Below, piece by piece: positions 1-8,210 of a stretch of 28,054 nucleotides of DNA. Numbering within the stretch: the stretch's first letter is position 1; every line of letters begins with the position of its first letter. The stretch is taken from the NCBI GenBank assembly GCA_937982665.1, contig CALJLD010000236.1:1-28054 (forward strand). Reading direction: 5' to 3'. Made by a program: the position numbers and the translations under genes. Source of the DNA: an uncultured Planctomycetales bacterium. GTDB taxonomy: Bacteria > Planctomycetota > Planctomycetia > Pirellulales > S012-138. The notes beneath the pieces were generated by a model. The model ran no database searches and was not told where the DNA came from. It saw only the letters and a program-made list of their open reading frames with translations.

Positions 1-653
1 GTCTCGCAGCCCAACCCCACCAGCAGAAAGCCTCCGATGTTGGGGTGCAGGGCGAAACCGGCCAGCACCCGGGCAAGTTGCTGATGGGCTTCGCCATCGT
101 ACTGAATTCCGCAGCCTCCTTTGTGCGTGAGCGGCAACAGTCCATCGACGTTGGGATATTGTCGCAATTCCTCGGTTGGGAAGCGGCTGGTGATGAAGCG
201 GCTGACCGAGGCCGAGCAATTGACCGACGAAACCACCGCGATGTAATTTCGCGTACCGGCTTTGCCATTGCCGCGGCGGTAACCTTGGAAGGTGGGCGTT
301 TGTTCCGGCTTTGATGAACTCTTGCTATCGGCCTGACCTGACAATGCCGCGGTTTGAATCTCGGACGCTCGCGCCGTATTTCGCTTCTCCGGCAAGCCAA
401 GGTTGTGTGTATGCACCCAATCACCGGGGGCAATGTCCGCCGTCGCCAGCCCGATGACCTGTCCATACTTGTGGACTGCCGCGCCGTTGCGAATCGCTTG
501 CACGGCAAACTTATGCCCCACCGGGATATCGGCCGTCACGGGAAACTCAGCGGAGCCATGCACAACGACGGTGCCTGAGGGCAAATCGCGAACCGCCACC
601 GCGACATCATCCGCCGGGTTGAGCAACAGCCAGTTGGAGGGCGAATCCTGCAT
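1..653 (-). CDS. UxaA-family (altronate/galactarate) dehydratase, N-terminal part, cut by window edge
   Basis: Translating the minus strand gives an open frame from an ATG at 653 through the left edge (about 217 residues). The first ~90 residues look like a SAF domain (VHGSAEF, IPVGHKFA, YGQVIGLA, then an HTHNL ending), the small domain that precedes or accompanies UxaA/GarD enzymes. After a linker comes GYRRGNGKAGTRNYIAVVSS followed by NCSAS, the typical opening of the UxaA/GD_AH catalytic domain, and later THKGGCG. These enzymes dehydrate sugar acids such as altronate or galactarate in the cytoplasm; the exact substrate cannot be told. Full-length members have about 500 residues, so more than half lies outside. 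An in-frame ATG at 695 is an alternative start 14 codons upstream. Neither start has a convincing ribosome binding site. Confidence 0.85.
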   Translation of the reverse strand, partial: MQDSPSNWLLLNPADDVAVAVRDLPSGTVVVHGSAEFPVTADIPVGHKFAVQAIRNGAAVHKYGQVIGLATADIAPGDWVHTHNLGLPEKRNTARASEIQTAALSGQADSKSSSKPEQTPTFQGYRRGNGKAGTRNYIAVVSSVNCSASVSRFITSRFPTEELRQYPNVDGLLPLTHKGGCGIQYDGEAHQQLARVLAGFALHPNIGGFLLVGLGCE

Positions 654-767
654 AGCAAGACAAGCAGCAAAGGAACAATTTGAACCGCATGTCATTCTAT
701 CGGGCGGTCAGAGATTCGCGAGCATGGCATTTGCGCGGCCCAGGCGTAGTTAGCTCACGCAACTGTG

Positions 768-2212
768 CTAATTGAATTCCTTCCGCATGGCTTCCCAGTC
801 ACAGAACATCACTTTGCGGTGGCCGCTGATGACAAAGGACTTGCCGTCCGGACTGAACTGCGGGGAAATGGCCCAACCTCTCGGCGCGAGGAAGGTCTTG
901 ATGATCTTGCCCTGCTCGACACTGATCACATAGATGCGAGGTCGGGGATACTTGGAGGGATCCATGCGGTCGTTGGCGCCTTTCGGCGCGTCGTTCACGA
1001 CGACGATAACGTGTTCTCCGTCAGGGCTGAACACAGGACGCTGCGCAAAGGGTGTTGACGCTTCCTCGGCTTGTTCGAGGGGAATTGTATGCTGCAACGT
1101 CTGATCGGTATGGCGAAACATGTAGAGTTCAAGCTGGGGAGCACGCGAGTTTGCTACTGCCATCCATTTGCTGTCTTGCGAATGACATTCCTGAGCCAGA
1201 TAAATGTTGCGACCGACGAGCAAACGATTTTTTTCCCTGCCTGAGCGAGCGTCCCACCAGACCATTTCGTTTTCCCACACCAGCTTCGGTTCTTTTTGTA
1301 AGTAGTAACCGGCTGTTCCGACCATGAGCTTTCCGTCAGGTGTAAACGACCTGACATGAAATCCTTCGAAGTCCTCCTGGCGCGTTTTGAAGGTCAATCG
1401 CGATTCGAGTGAAACCGGGTCAATCACGTGCAGTTCGGATTCATCGGCATCTTCCCCTTCCCCATGGCGATAAGCCATCACCTCGCCTTGAGGTGTAACG
1501 CCGCTGACATAGTCAAATCCCGAAGGCAGATCCCAATAAGTTCCGTCAGCGACATTCCAAATGCTGACCGCGCGCTTGGGTGACATCTCATAATCGCCTG
1601 GCAGCTCCGCAAACGTGGCGAAGTGCTCACCGTCCGGAACAGCTCCATGCCGAGAATGCCGCGCTCGGGATCATGCTTATAGGTCTGCATGAGTTCGCCG
1701 GTCTCCAAGTTCCACGCGCGAACGTAACCTTGAAATGAAAAGCGGCGTCTGTCTTTATTGATCAATTCGAGAGAACTTCGATAGTCGGCGACATAGACCG
1801 TCTTCCAATCGGGCGCGATATGGAAATAGTCGCCGCTGCGTCGCAAGCCCGGTTTGGCTTTGATTGTTGAGATCAGCCGACCTGAAGAAAGTTCCCACAG
1901 AGCAACTACGCTGCCGGCGTAGCTTCCGCCGATCAGCTTGGTGCCATCTGGCGAAAACTGAAAATAGATGTCACTGTAGGTACTGTCTGGATGAATCAAC
2001 TCTTGCCGAATTTCCAAAGCTACAGGCGCGTCGGACCTCGGAACTTGCGCCTGCGCCGCTTGTGCTGACGCACAAGAAGCAAGCATCAGCACGAGAAAAA
2101 GCGTTCCTGGCAAGAGCGAACCAGAAGAGAGCAAATCTGGTCTGATGCTCAACCGGCACTGGTTAGCAAGCAAGTTCATCCACAACCCCAAACGTGGCGA
2201 GCAAGGCGTCAT
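768..2212 (-). pseudogene. Secreted WD40-repeat protein, broken by a frameshift near 1634-1641
   Basis: Two overlapping minus-strand frames (2212-1478 and 1586-768) form one protein of about 480 residues. The upstream frame has an N-terminal hydrophobic segment ending LVLMLASCASAQA (signal peptide; LASC also fits a lipobox) and beta-propeller signatures such as FQFSPDGTKL and RAWNLETGEL. After GMELF it turns into non-repeat sequence. The other frame, read from the same place, gives PDGEHFATFAEL, then AVSIWNV and later FTPDGKL, FSPDGEHV and FSPDGKSF. The SPDG motif is split exactly at the junction, so an indel in the run cgtccggaac (1631-1640) explains it. It is either a real inactivating mutation or a sequencing error. 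The start could also be the ATG at 2179. Its neighbour at 2297-4003 is an intact WD40 gene. Confidence 0.8.
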
Positions 2213-2296
2213 CGTATCCCAGGTTCAGTTTGCACGGCCGGCGGGCTCGCGGCAAGCAATCGGCGTTAGAAATCGCTACTTGTCGGAGCCATCTCT

Positions 2297-4003
2297 TCAT
2301 TCGCCGCCGGAATCACCAAACTCAGCCAGCGCCAGCTGCGCCGCACGCATGATCTCGCGTGAGGGGAAACCCTTCGCCAGCGTCTGCAGCAGCGCGATGG
2401 ACTCTTCGCCGCCATCTCTGGCCAGCAGGTCAATCACTCGGACCATCCGCGCGGTCTCCAGCGGAGAAAAACGCGGCTTGTCCTCCGGCGTGCTCAAGAT
2501 GCGCTTGATGCGGTGCTTCACTTCCGGGGAACGCGTCTCTTGCAAGGCGTGATTGAGTTCGTCAATCGCCACATCGCGAAAGCGGATCAGCTCCTCGGTC
2601 GCCTGCTCGCGAACCATGAACTCGTCGGAGTCCAAGTCCGCGATCAAATCCTGGATCTTCGCCGATTGCGATGGCTGCAAGATCTCATCGATGCGCTCCT
2701 GGATCAGCGGGACAGCCGTCGGCATGTCCGCAAACAGCTCACTCGCCGCGTGAAAGCCCAAGTTGGGCTCATTGCTGGCCAGGTCTTGCCACAGTTTGTC
2801 AAATCGCTCCGCGGTCAACGGCTGCGGCTGGGCGGTCTCCGCCAGGTCCGGCGCAAGCTCCCACACCAACGCCGTGCGGTCGCTGGAAGCCGTGGCCAAA
2901 CGCGAACCATCAGGAGCAAAGGCAATCGCCTTGATCTCTTCCGCCTGCTCAATGTGGGATTCGACTTCCTTCCAAGTGCTCAAGTTCCAAATCCTGGCCG
3001 AAGCCCCCAACCCGGCGGTGACCAAAAACTTCCCATCCGGAGAAAACTCAATGTCATGGATATCGCGGCGATGCCCAATAAAGCGATGCAGTTGCGTCCC
3101 GGTCGCCAACTCCCAAACAAAGATCACATGCGTATCACCGGCCACGGCCAACATCCGATTATCCGGCGAGACCGCAACCCGCAACCGTCGCGCACGTTCG
3201 CGCGCTCCCAACGGAATCGCCCTGACCATCGAGCTTGATTGTCCGCTGCGATAAACGCGAATCTCGCCGACAGTCTCCGATGCCGCGCTGACGATGTATT
3301 CCCCGTCAGGCGAGATCGCCAAGATCCGCGCGAACGATGGCCGCTGCAGCCCGGCGTTCTCCAAAGACGGCAAGCGGCACGTCGTCAATCTTCCGTTGAA
3401 TGCCCTCAGCAGCAATCCATCGGACTTGCGAAACGCGAACGTGTCGACAGGCTCGCTGGTCTTGCCAACATCTTGCTTTGTTTCAAAATCCCACACGCGC
3501 AGCTCTTGCGTGGAAAAGCCAGCAATGGCCGTGTACAGGAAGTACTTGCCATCGGGCGAAAAACCAAATGGATGCGTGGCGTTCGCAAAGTGATGCAACT
3601 GTTCGCCAGTGGCCGGGTCCCAAATCCGCACGTCCAGGTCCAAACCGCAGGTGGCGGCCATTTTGCCGTCGGCGGAGAACTGCACATCCTGGACGGTGTG
3701 CGTGTGGTAAGGCGGCGCTTCTTCCTCGCCGGCTTCCGCGCCAACTTTTCCCAGTCGAGCGATCGCGCCCTTGGGCAAAGGATCGCCGTAGACGTCCACT
3801 TTGTCTTGAGCGTCCTCGTCTTGAGGCGCATTCACAGATTCCGCCGCAGCCGCGAATGTGCTTTGATCAAACAAAGCCAGCCCGAAAGCCAAGCCAAGGA
3901 AAGCCAGACCAAAGAATGCCACACCGCCGAATGCCATGCCGCCAAATGCCCACCCACCGAAGACCATAGCCCGGGCGATACCAATCAGATTGCCGCAACG
4001 CAT
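2297..4003 (-). CDS. Exported WD40-repeat protein with HEAT-like helical C-terminus
   Basis: A protein of about 568 residues. The N-terminus is a long hydrophobic export segment made of five-residue units (AFGGM, AFGGV, AFFGL, AFLGL, AFGLA). Residues ~90-390 carry WD40 blades with repeated SPDG-type turns and W-D/W-E endings (VRIWDPATG, LRVWDFE, FVWELATG, ARIWNLS, LVWELAPD). The remaining ~170 residues are helical with HEAT-like units (DLDSDEFMVREQATEEL, then MRAAQLALAEF), a tail often seen on planctomycete WD40 proteins. It probably acts outside the cytoplasmic membrane as a binding scaffold; partners are unknown. The start at 4003 is preferred because GCGAGG lies about 7 nt upstream; the ATG at 4009 is only one base from that site. 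It follows the DUF2330 gene by about 200 bp on the same strand. Confidence 0.85.
   Translation of the reverse strand: MRCGNLIGIARAMVFGGWAFGGMAFGGVAFFGLAFLGLAFGLALFDQSTFAAAAESVNAPQDEDAQDKVDVYGDPLPKGAIARLGKVGAEAGEEEAPPYHTHTVQDVQFSADGKMAATCGLDLDVRIWDPATGEQLHHFANATHPFGFSPDGKYFLYTAIAGFSTQELRVWDFETKQDVGKTSEPVDTFAFRKSDGLLLRAFNGRLTTCRLPSLENAGLQRPSFARILAISPDGEYIVSAASETVGEIRVYRSGQSSSMVRAIPLGARERARRLRVAVSPDNRMLAVAGDTHVIFVWELATGTQLHRFIGHRRDIHDIEFSPDGKFLVTAGLGASARIWNLSTWKEVESHIEQAEEIKAIAFAPDGSRLATASSDRTALVWELAPDLAETAQPQPLTAERFDKLWQDLASNEPNLGFHAASELFADMPTAVPLIQERIDEILQPSQSAKIQDLIADLDSDEFMVREQATEELIRFRDVAIDELNHALQETRSPEVKHRIKRILSTPEDKPRFSPLETARMVRVIDLLARDGGEESIALLQTLAKGFPSREIMRAAQLALAEFGDSGGE
3890..3970 (-). 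repeat. Degenerate 15-bp repeats encoding a pentapeptide-like signal segment
   Basis: The DNA coding for the export segment of the WD40 protein is built from 15-bp units of the type GGC-nnn-GCN-TTC-GGC. They translate to AFGGM, AFGGV, AFFGL, AFLGL and AFGLA in succession. The spacing of Ala-Phe every five residues is unusual in a signal peptide. Confidence 0.6.
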
Positions 4004-4139
4004 ATCCATGCCTCGCTTGCTGTCAGGATTCCAAGCTGTTGCGATTCAAAGCGGATGTTCATGCAAGAACATCGCCAGCGCGCAAGGAAACGCGGCGATG
4101 CCCCGCTCGCCGCGAATCTCATGACTTCAAACTACGCTA

Positions 4140-4200
4140 TTTAGTCCCCGCAGCCCAAGACATTAATAGGGAAATCAGGGGACGCTTGAATTTTGTTTGG
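4140..4200. other. Intergenic segment with GTCCCC/GGGGAC inverted arms
   Basis: The gap between the DUF2330 stop and the WD40 start (4010-4211) contains GTCCCC near 4144 and GGGGAC near 4178, separated by an AT-richer stretch. A sequence like aatcaggggacgcttgaa recalls the ends of REP-associated transposase elements, but no transposase is present. It could be a remnant or chance. Nothing else is recognised in this gap. Confidence 0.2.
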
Positions 4201-4211
4201 TTCCCGCTGAG

Positions 4212-6755
4212 CTATTTCTTGGGCGCGTTGGCCAAAACTTCTCGAAACTTGGCGTTGTCCGCCGCGTCCTGTTCTTCCAGCAACTTCCGCAGTTCATCCT
4301 GACCGACCAACGCCCCCCAGATTTGCAGCCACTGCGCGGTGTCAATTTCCTGGAATCCTGGTGATTGATAGCCAACCACTCCGGCCAACTGCACGCTGCG
4401 GAGGTTGTTGTGGATTTGCGATTTCTCGCCACTCTTGTCGTGCAGATCACACCACAAGTGCCATCGAATCAAATTGCTCACCAGGCTGTGCGCGTCATCT
4501 TTGTTTTGGTCCCAGCGGATACCGGGGATCCACAACGGGCCGCCACTCCAGGCAACTTCTTTCGCATCCGCTTCAAACTTGTAGACGTTGGCCACCGCCG
4601 GCGCAACTCCTTTGTCACCTTGTCCGGCCAGCGCGCCTAAATAGCCGGCGGCTTTGTTTCGTACCTGTTGGTTTTCCGCCTGGGTCATGACTTCAACCAA
4701 CGGATCGACGCCAAAACCAAGGATCGTCGCGCCGAGCGTCTGCTCCAGTTGCGGGACATTGACGGTGATTTCAATCACATCTTCCACCGTCGGCGGGTTC
4801 TCAGCATCATTCAGCGCCGCAACCAAACGCATTCCAATGGGCCGCCCCACCGCGGGGTAACTCGGCACCAACTGAGCCAACGCAACAAGTTCGGGCACGT
4901 CTTTGGCAATCTGCACGCGCGCGGCAACCGCCCAAGTGCGGACCAGTTCAGGCTGATCACCGTTGGCAATCACCTGCTGCAAATACTTGTCCGCCTCTTC
5001 ACCGCCAATCTTAGCCAGGCAATCAATCGCCCAACCACGGCGAACAATTTCCTCGCCTTCGAGCGCTTCACCGGCGAGATGCTTGACGGCCGGTTCGCCG
5101 ATTTTGATGATCGCCTCGGTTGCGGCATCAACTTCTTTCGCGTCATCAAACTGCGCGATCAAACGCAGGATCGTCGCTTCGTCCGTTTGATCCTGAGCTT
5201 GGGCGTTGGCAACGCCAGCGGAAAGCGATGTCACGGCCAAGGCGAGCAGCACGACCGCAACCGCCGGCTTCCGCCAACCGCGATACAAACACAGGCCAAG
5301 CGCGCTCAATCCCAGCAGCGCCAGGGCAGACGCAATCGCCGCTCCTTGTCCCATTGAGCTGATCTTATCCTCGCGTTGCGGCAGCGCGCCCAGATAGAGG
5401 TTGCCGCTGAGCTTGCCACGGGGCCCTTTGACCTTGGCGTCATACATCTCCACGTTGTTGCGCTGCGCTGGCATGGAATACTTCACAAACTTCAAGTTGC
5501 TGGCTGCCATGACTTCGCGAGGAAAATCACCGTCGACAACCGTCAGCGTCATCTCTTCAATGTCTTTAAGCGATTCGCCCAAAGCGGCCTTGCGTTGCTC
5601 TTCCAAAGCGTCGTGATTGGCGCGGTCAATGTCCTCACCGCGTAACATCAGGGACTCGCCAATCCGCAGGTACATCTTTTCCATCTCTTCATGCGGATGG
5701 CTCAAGCGGCCAGCATTCACGGCCAACAGATCGCTGGCGAACAAATCGCTGGCGATTCCGTTGTGTGGTTTGGGATCGCGCTGTTGCGGGAGGTTCTGTC
5801 GCTGCCAATCGGGAATATCCTTTTCCGTGCCGCCAATCACGCGGAGCGGAAGGGGACTGGTCAGGTTATGCAGCAGGTCTTCGCCGGAAAGTTGCCGCAC
5901 GACATACTCTTCCGGGATTGAGCGGATCTTGCGAGGGCTATCCGTCAGCAAGTAAACGATGTTCCGCAACTCGCCCTTGTTGAACGATGCCAGTCGCATG
6001 GGCACGACCAGTTCATCCGAATGAAAACGGAAGGCCATGCCTTGCACGTGGCCATCAAACGAAGCGCCGTCTGGCAATGAGCTATCCACTTCGCGCATGC
6101 CGGGCTTCGGATCGACGCTGCCTTTGGGACCAACCTTGGTTTTAACCGCGACGAAGCACCAGCCGTCTTGAACGTAGTCTTCGCAAGCGCCGTCCATGCC
6201 TTCCGGATATTGGTAGCCATGTTCATCCATCCAGCGTTGCAGGGCCGCCGCGCTGCCGGCTTCAAGAACGGCAACTTCATACATGCCCACCGCTTCTTCA
6301 CGCAGGACTTTGACTTCTTCTTTCTTGAGTTCCAGCGAGTTCGCTTGAAGAGAATAGACATTAGCCCCGCCACCACCAAAGCCTGCGCCGCGACGCATGA
6401 ACCGCATGTTGAGATTGACAACGACTTCCGGAGGATCGACAGCCGCGGCGATGTGCTGGAAGGCCTGATCGGCCGATTTGCGGATTGCCGGTGGCGTGGG
6501 GAACGGGATCAACATGCCGAACTCTTCCACTTTGCCGGTGAAACCGGGCCGAATCACGAAGGTTTCAATCCCGTCCTTGTAGAAGACGTACGTGATTTGA
6601 TCGCCCACTCGAGCGATGGGATCGACCACGCCAATGGTGATCGGCGGAACCATGCCGCAAGGATCGGCCGAAGCGTGAGTGGCCAAGGTGGGTGCGATGA
6701 TTGCGCTGGCAATCACGGCGACCAACAACAGGTTGCGTTTGCGAGTGTGCGGCAT
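4212..6755 (-). CDS. DUF2330 domain protein with membrane hairpin and HEAT-like C-terminal half
   Basis: A protein of 847 residues. A signal peptide (MPHTRKRNLLLVAV... ending HASADPCGM) leads into a DUF2330-type domain: the CGM at the mature N-terminus, then ITYVFYKDGIETFVIRP and EEFGMLIPFPTPP match the family pattern. Function of DUF2330 is not established; its members are exported. Around residues 468-520 there are two hydrophobic stretches separated by LYRGWRKP, a likely membrane hairpin. The last ~320 residues are helical with HEAT/armadillo-like units (IGEPAVKHLAGEAL, RGWAIDCLAKIGGEEA, QVRNKAAGYLGAL). The start at 6755 is chosen over the longer frame to 6785 because AGGAG sits 7-8 nt upstream and because the signal peptide then begins correctly. 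Confidence 0.85.
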   Translation of the reverse strand: MPHTRKRNLLLVAVIASAIIAPTLATHASADPCGMVPPITIGVVDPIARVGDQITYVFYKDGIETFVIRPGFTGKVEEFGMLIPFPTPPAIRKSADQAFQHIAAAVDPPEVVVNLNMRFMRRGAGFGGGGANVYSLQANSLELKKEEVKVLREEAVGMYEVAVLEAGSAAALQRWMDEHGYQYPEGMDGACEDYVQDGWCFVAVKTKVGPKGSVDPKPGMREVDSSLPDGASFDGHVQGMAFRFHSDELVVPMRLASFNKGELRNIVYLLTDSPRKIRSIPEEYVVRQLSGEDLLHNLTSPLPLRVIGGTEKDIPDWQRQNLPQQRDPKPHNGIASDLFASDLLAVNAGRLSHPHEEMEKMYLRIGESLMLRGEDIDRANHDALEEQRKAALGESLKDIEEMTLTVVDGDFPREVMAASNLKFVKYSMPAQRNNVEMYDAKVKGPRGKLSGNLYLGALPQREDKISSMGQGAAIASALALLGLSALGLCLYRGWRKPAVAVVLLALAVTSLSAGVANAQAQDQTDEATILRLIAQFDDAKEVDAATEAIIKIGEPAVKHLAGEALEGEEIVRRGWAIDCLAKIGGEEADKYLQQVIANGDQPELVRTWAVAARVQIAKDVPELVALAQLVPSYPAVGRPIGMRLVAALNDAENPPTVEDVIEITVNVPQLEQTLGATILGFGVDPLVEVMTQAENQQVRNKAAGYLGALAGQGDKGVAPAVANVYKFEADAKEVAWSGGPLWIPGIRWDQNKDDAHSLVSNLIRWHLWCDLHDKSGEKSQIHNNLRSVQLAGVVGYQSPGFQEIDTAQWLQIWGALVGQDELRKLLEEQDAADNAKFREVLANAPKK

Positions 6756-6761
6756 GCTCTT

Positions 6762-6767
6762 TCTCCT
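6762..6767 (-). promoter_or_regulatory. Shine-Dalgarno site that sets the DUF2330 gene start
   Basis: On the minus strand the sequence reads CAGGAGAAAGAGC followed by ATG at 6755-6753. The AGGAG core at good spacing favours this ATG over the one ten codons upstream. Confidence 0.65.
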
Positions 6768-6811
6768 GATCAAAGTTTCGCGCAATCGCCCTGGGCGGGA
6801 ACGCTACGCGA

Positions 6812-6887
6812 GTTGATGTGCTTATTCGTTGATGTGCTTATGTTTCAATGTTCTGTTTCTTGGTCTTGCAACTTCTGGTCTTGCAAC
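6812..6887. repeat. Two short tandem duplications upstream of the DUF2330 gene
   Basis: GTTGATGTGCTTAT occurs at 6812-6825 and again at 6828-6841 (period 16). A few bases on, TGGTCTTGCAAC occurs at 6861-6872 and 6876-6887 (period 15). Both copies of each are exact. They lie between the DUF2330 start and the next upstream gene, where a promoter would be expected, but no clear promoter was recognised. Confidence 0.75.
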
Positions 6888-6906
6888 GTTTCCAACCTAC
6901 GGGTGC

Positions 6907-6928
6907 CACTGGAAGCTTGCTTCCAGTG
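6907..6928. repeat. Perfect 22-bp palindrome in an intergenic gap
   Basis: CACTGGAAGC, TT, GCTTCCAGTG forms a perfect ten-base inverted repeat with a two-base centre (in RNA, nine pairs with a four-base loop). It lies 56 bp past the stop of the hexapeptide-repeat ORF on the minus strand. Flanking bases ggtgcc resemble a dispersed intergenic element I recall from Pirellulaceae genomes, but that needs a search. It lacks a T-tract, so a terminator role is uncertain. Confidence 0.7.
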
Positions 6929-6983
6929 CTCTTTGGTTTCACTTCCGAGTGTCCATCCTGAAGCACTCTGCTTCGTGTTGCCT

Positions 6984-7505
6984 TTACCGTTGCACCGAAT
7001 TGGCCGGCGAGACAGTTTGAGGATGTTGCTCGCCAGCTGAGTCGATTGAGTCCGCGGGGCCGATCGTATTTTCAGGCACACTCGTCTCTTCAGGGTCGTT
7101 TGAGTTTGCAGAGTCGTTAGTGTTTGCATGGCCGTTTGTATTTGCCGGGCCAATTGTGTGTTCCGGCAGAGGGCTTTGCTTGTTGTTCTGCCCGTTGAGT
7201 CTGGTCTGCCCGCTGAGTCTTTGCGGAGCGAAATTCAACTTGCCAACGTCGTCAACTTGCGACCCGGCTCCCAATGCCAGATCGGTATAGAAGAGTGCTG
7301 CGTTTCCGCTTTCGACAGACAGCAGAGTATTGCCGCTGATGCTGGAACTATTGCTGTCAGAATCCGCAACGAAGTTGGGTTTCTCCAGGAACACGCGACC
7401 TTGCACCACGGCACGATCATTCTTGGCTCCGTTGGAAATCCAGATGGTTTCCATCGTTTGCCAGTCATCTTCACTTCGATGGACCGTGAACCACGGTCCG
7501 GCCAC
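6984..7505 (-). CDS. Hypothetical protein with C-terminal hexapeptide repeats, GTG start
   Basis: A 173-residue frame. Residues 1-110 look globular (MAGPWFTVHRSEDDWQ, AVVQGRVFLEKPNF), and residues 114-161 are eight degenerate six-residue units (PEHTIG, PANTNG, HANTND, SANSND, PEETSV, PENTIG, PADSID, SAGEQH). It lies in exactly the same reading frame as the gene upstream (7524-8210), separated by one TGA and six sense codons. A run GGAGGGGG about 9 nt before the GTG at 7505 could serve as its own ribosome binding site with translational coupling. Alternatively the two frames were a single gene of about 408 codons split by a nonsense change. There is no signal peptide of its own, so an exported destination would require the fused form. 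The family is not recognised. Confidence 0.5.
   Translation of the reverse strand: MAGPWFTVHRSEDDWQTMETIWISNGAKNDRAVVQGRVFLEKPNFVADSDSNSSSISGNTLLSVESGNAALFYTDLALGAGSQVDDVGKLNFAPQRLSGQTRLNGQNNKQSPLPEHTIGPANTNGHANTNDSANSNDPEETSVPENTIGPADSIDSAGEQHPQTVSPANSVQR
7023..7166 (-). repeat. 18-bp coding tandem repeats (hexapeptide units)
   Basis: Eight consecutive degenerate 18-bp units encode six-residue repeats of the type x-A-N-T/S-N-D near the C-terminus of the ORF at 6984-7505. The first two and the sixth and seventh units share the IGPA junction, suggesting duplication of blocks. Confidence 0.7.
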
Positions 7506-7523
7506 ACAGTGGACCCCCTCCAG

Positions 7524-8210
7524 TCATATCCGCTGCCAAAGGTGATACAGCCCTACACGCTTGATGGTGCCGCTGGTCACCAGCGGTTGCAGTTCATGCG
7601 TGTCCATTGTGAACTCATGCCGGATATCCAGAGCCACGCGAGTGGGCGGCAGATAAACGCGAATCACGCCATTGGTATCGACAACGCGGAATGAGACGTA
7701 CGCGTGCGTGCGTGTGAGTTCGCGGCGCAGGAATGTCAGGCGGCGATCATCCAAAGCTTGCGGGCCGACGCGATCCAAATACATCTCCGTCTGCCGGCCG
7801 TAGTACAACAGCGCCTCGAGCGCGGGGCTGTCTTCGGTCATCGGCTGGTTTGCGTAATCGCCGATCAGCCGCAGGTACTCGTCCTTGGTCAATAGCGGCG
7901 TGGGATGGTTGCTGGCCGCACAGCCGGATGCGCAAACCTGGTCACCGTGCGGATGCGCGTGAGCGCGGCCTGCCCCAATTTGATCTTCCGGATCCAGATA
8001 AGCGGAGACAGCTTGCAAATACTCCGGATCGATCGCGATGGGCTGCACCAGCGGATCATGCTCATCCGCAAGCTGCGACGGATCCGACTGGGCCTGGTTT
8101 GCGTGATTGGGGTTGCCCTGCCAGCCCAAGCCGAACACGAGGGAGTAGCAGAGTGCCGCGACGACAACCAACCCCAAACCCAGGCGTAGATAGAACGAAT
8201 CGATACGCAT
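7524..8210 (-). CDS. Membrane-anchored hypothetical protein
   Basis: A 228-residue protein opening with MRIDSFYLRLGLGLVVVAALCYSLVFGLGW, a single N-terminal membrane segment or uncleaved signal. The next part is hydrophilic and contains a His/Cys stretch (GRAHAHPHGDQVCASGCAAS, residues ~80-99) that could bind a metal. The C-terminal half reads as a folded domain (TPLLTKDEYLRLIGDYA, LEALLYYGRQTEMYL, RTHAYVSFRVVDTNG). No family is recognised. The stop TGA at 7524 is followed in the same frame by the ORF ending at 6984, so the gene may be truncated or may form a coupled pair. The start is the ATG at 8210; the gene faces away from the 8570-9289 gene across a 359-bp gap. Confidence 0.65.
   Translation of the reverse strand: MRIDSFYLRLGLGLVVVAALCYSLVFGLGWQGNPNHANQAQSDPSQLADEHDPLVQPIAIDPEYLQAVSAYLDPEDQIGAGRAHAHPHGDQVCASGCAASNHPTPLLTKDEYLRLIGDYANQPMTEDSPALEALLYYGRQTEMYLDRVGPQALDDRRLTFLRRELTRTHAYVSFRVVDTNGVIRVYLPPTRVALDIRHEFTMDTHELQPLVTSGTIKRVGLYHLWQRI

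Noticed and set aside
2513..3238. Plus-strand open frame of 241 codons opposite the WD40 gene
   Set aside because: It is antisense to a gene with clear WD40 motifs and its translation is Arg/Gln-rich without domain pattern; similar shadows occur opposite the DUF2330, secretin-N and kinase genes.
4140..4200. Transposon end
   Set aside because: The ggggacgcttgaa string recalls REP-associated elements but no transposase, target duplication or second end is present.
6168..7040. Plus-strand open frame of 290 codons
   Set aside because: It is opposite the DUF2330 N-terminus and an intergenic gap; composition is His/Phe/Arg-rich and there is no ribosome binding site.
7524..7526. TGA as a selenocysteine codon
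   Set aside because: Only a four-base stem (TGGA/TCCA) follows; no SECIS-like hairpin or selenoprotein family pattern is seen.
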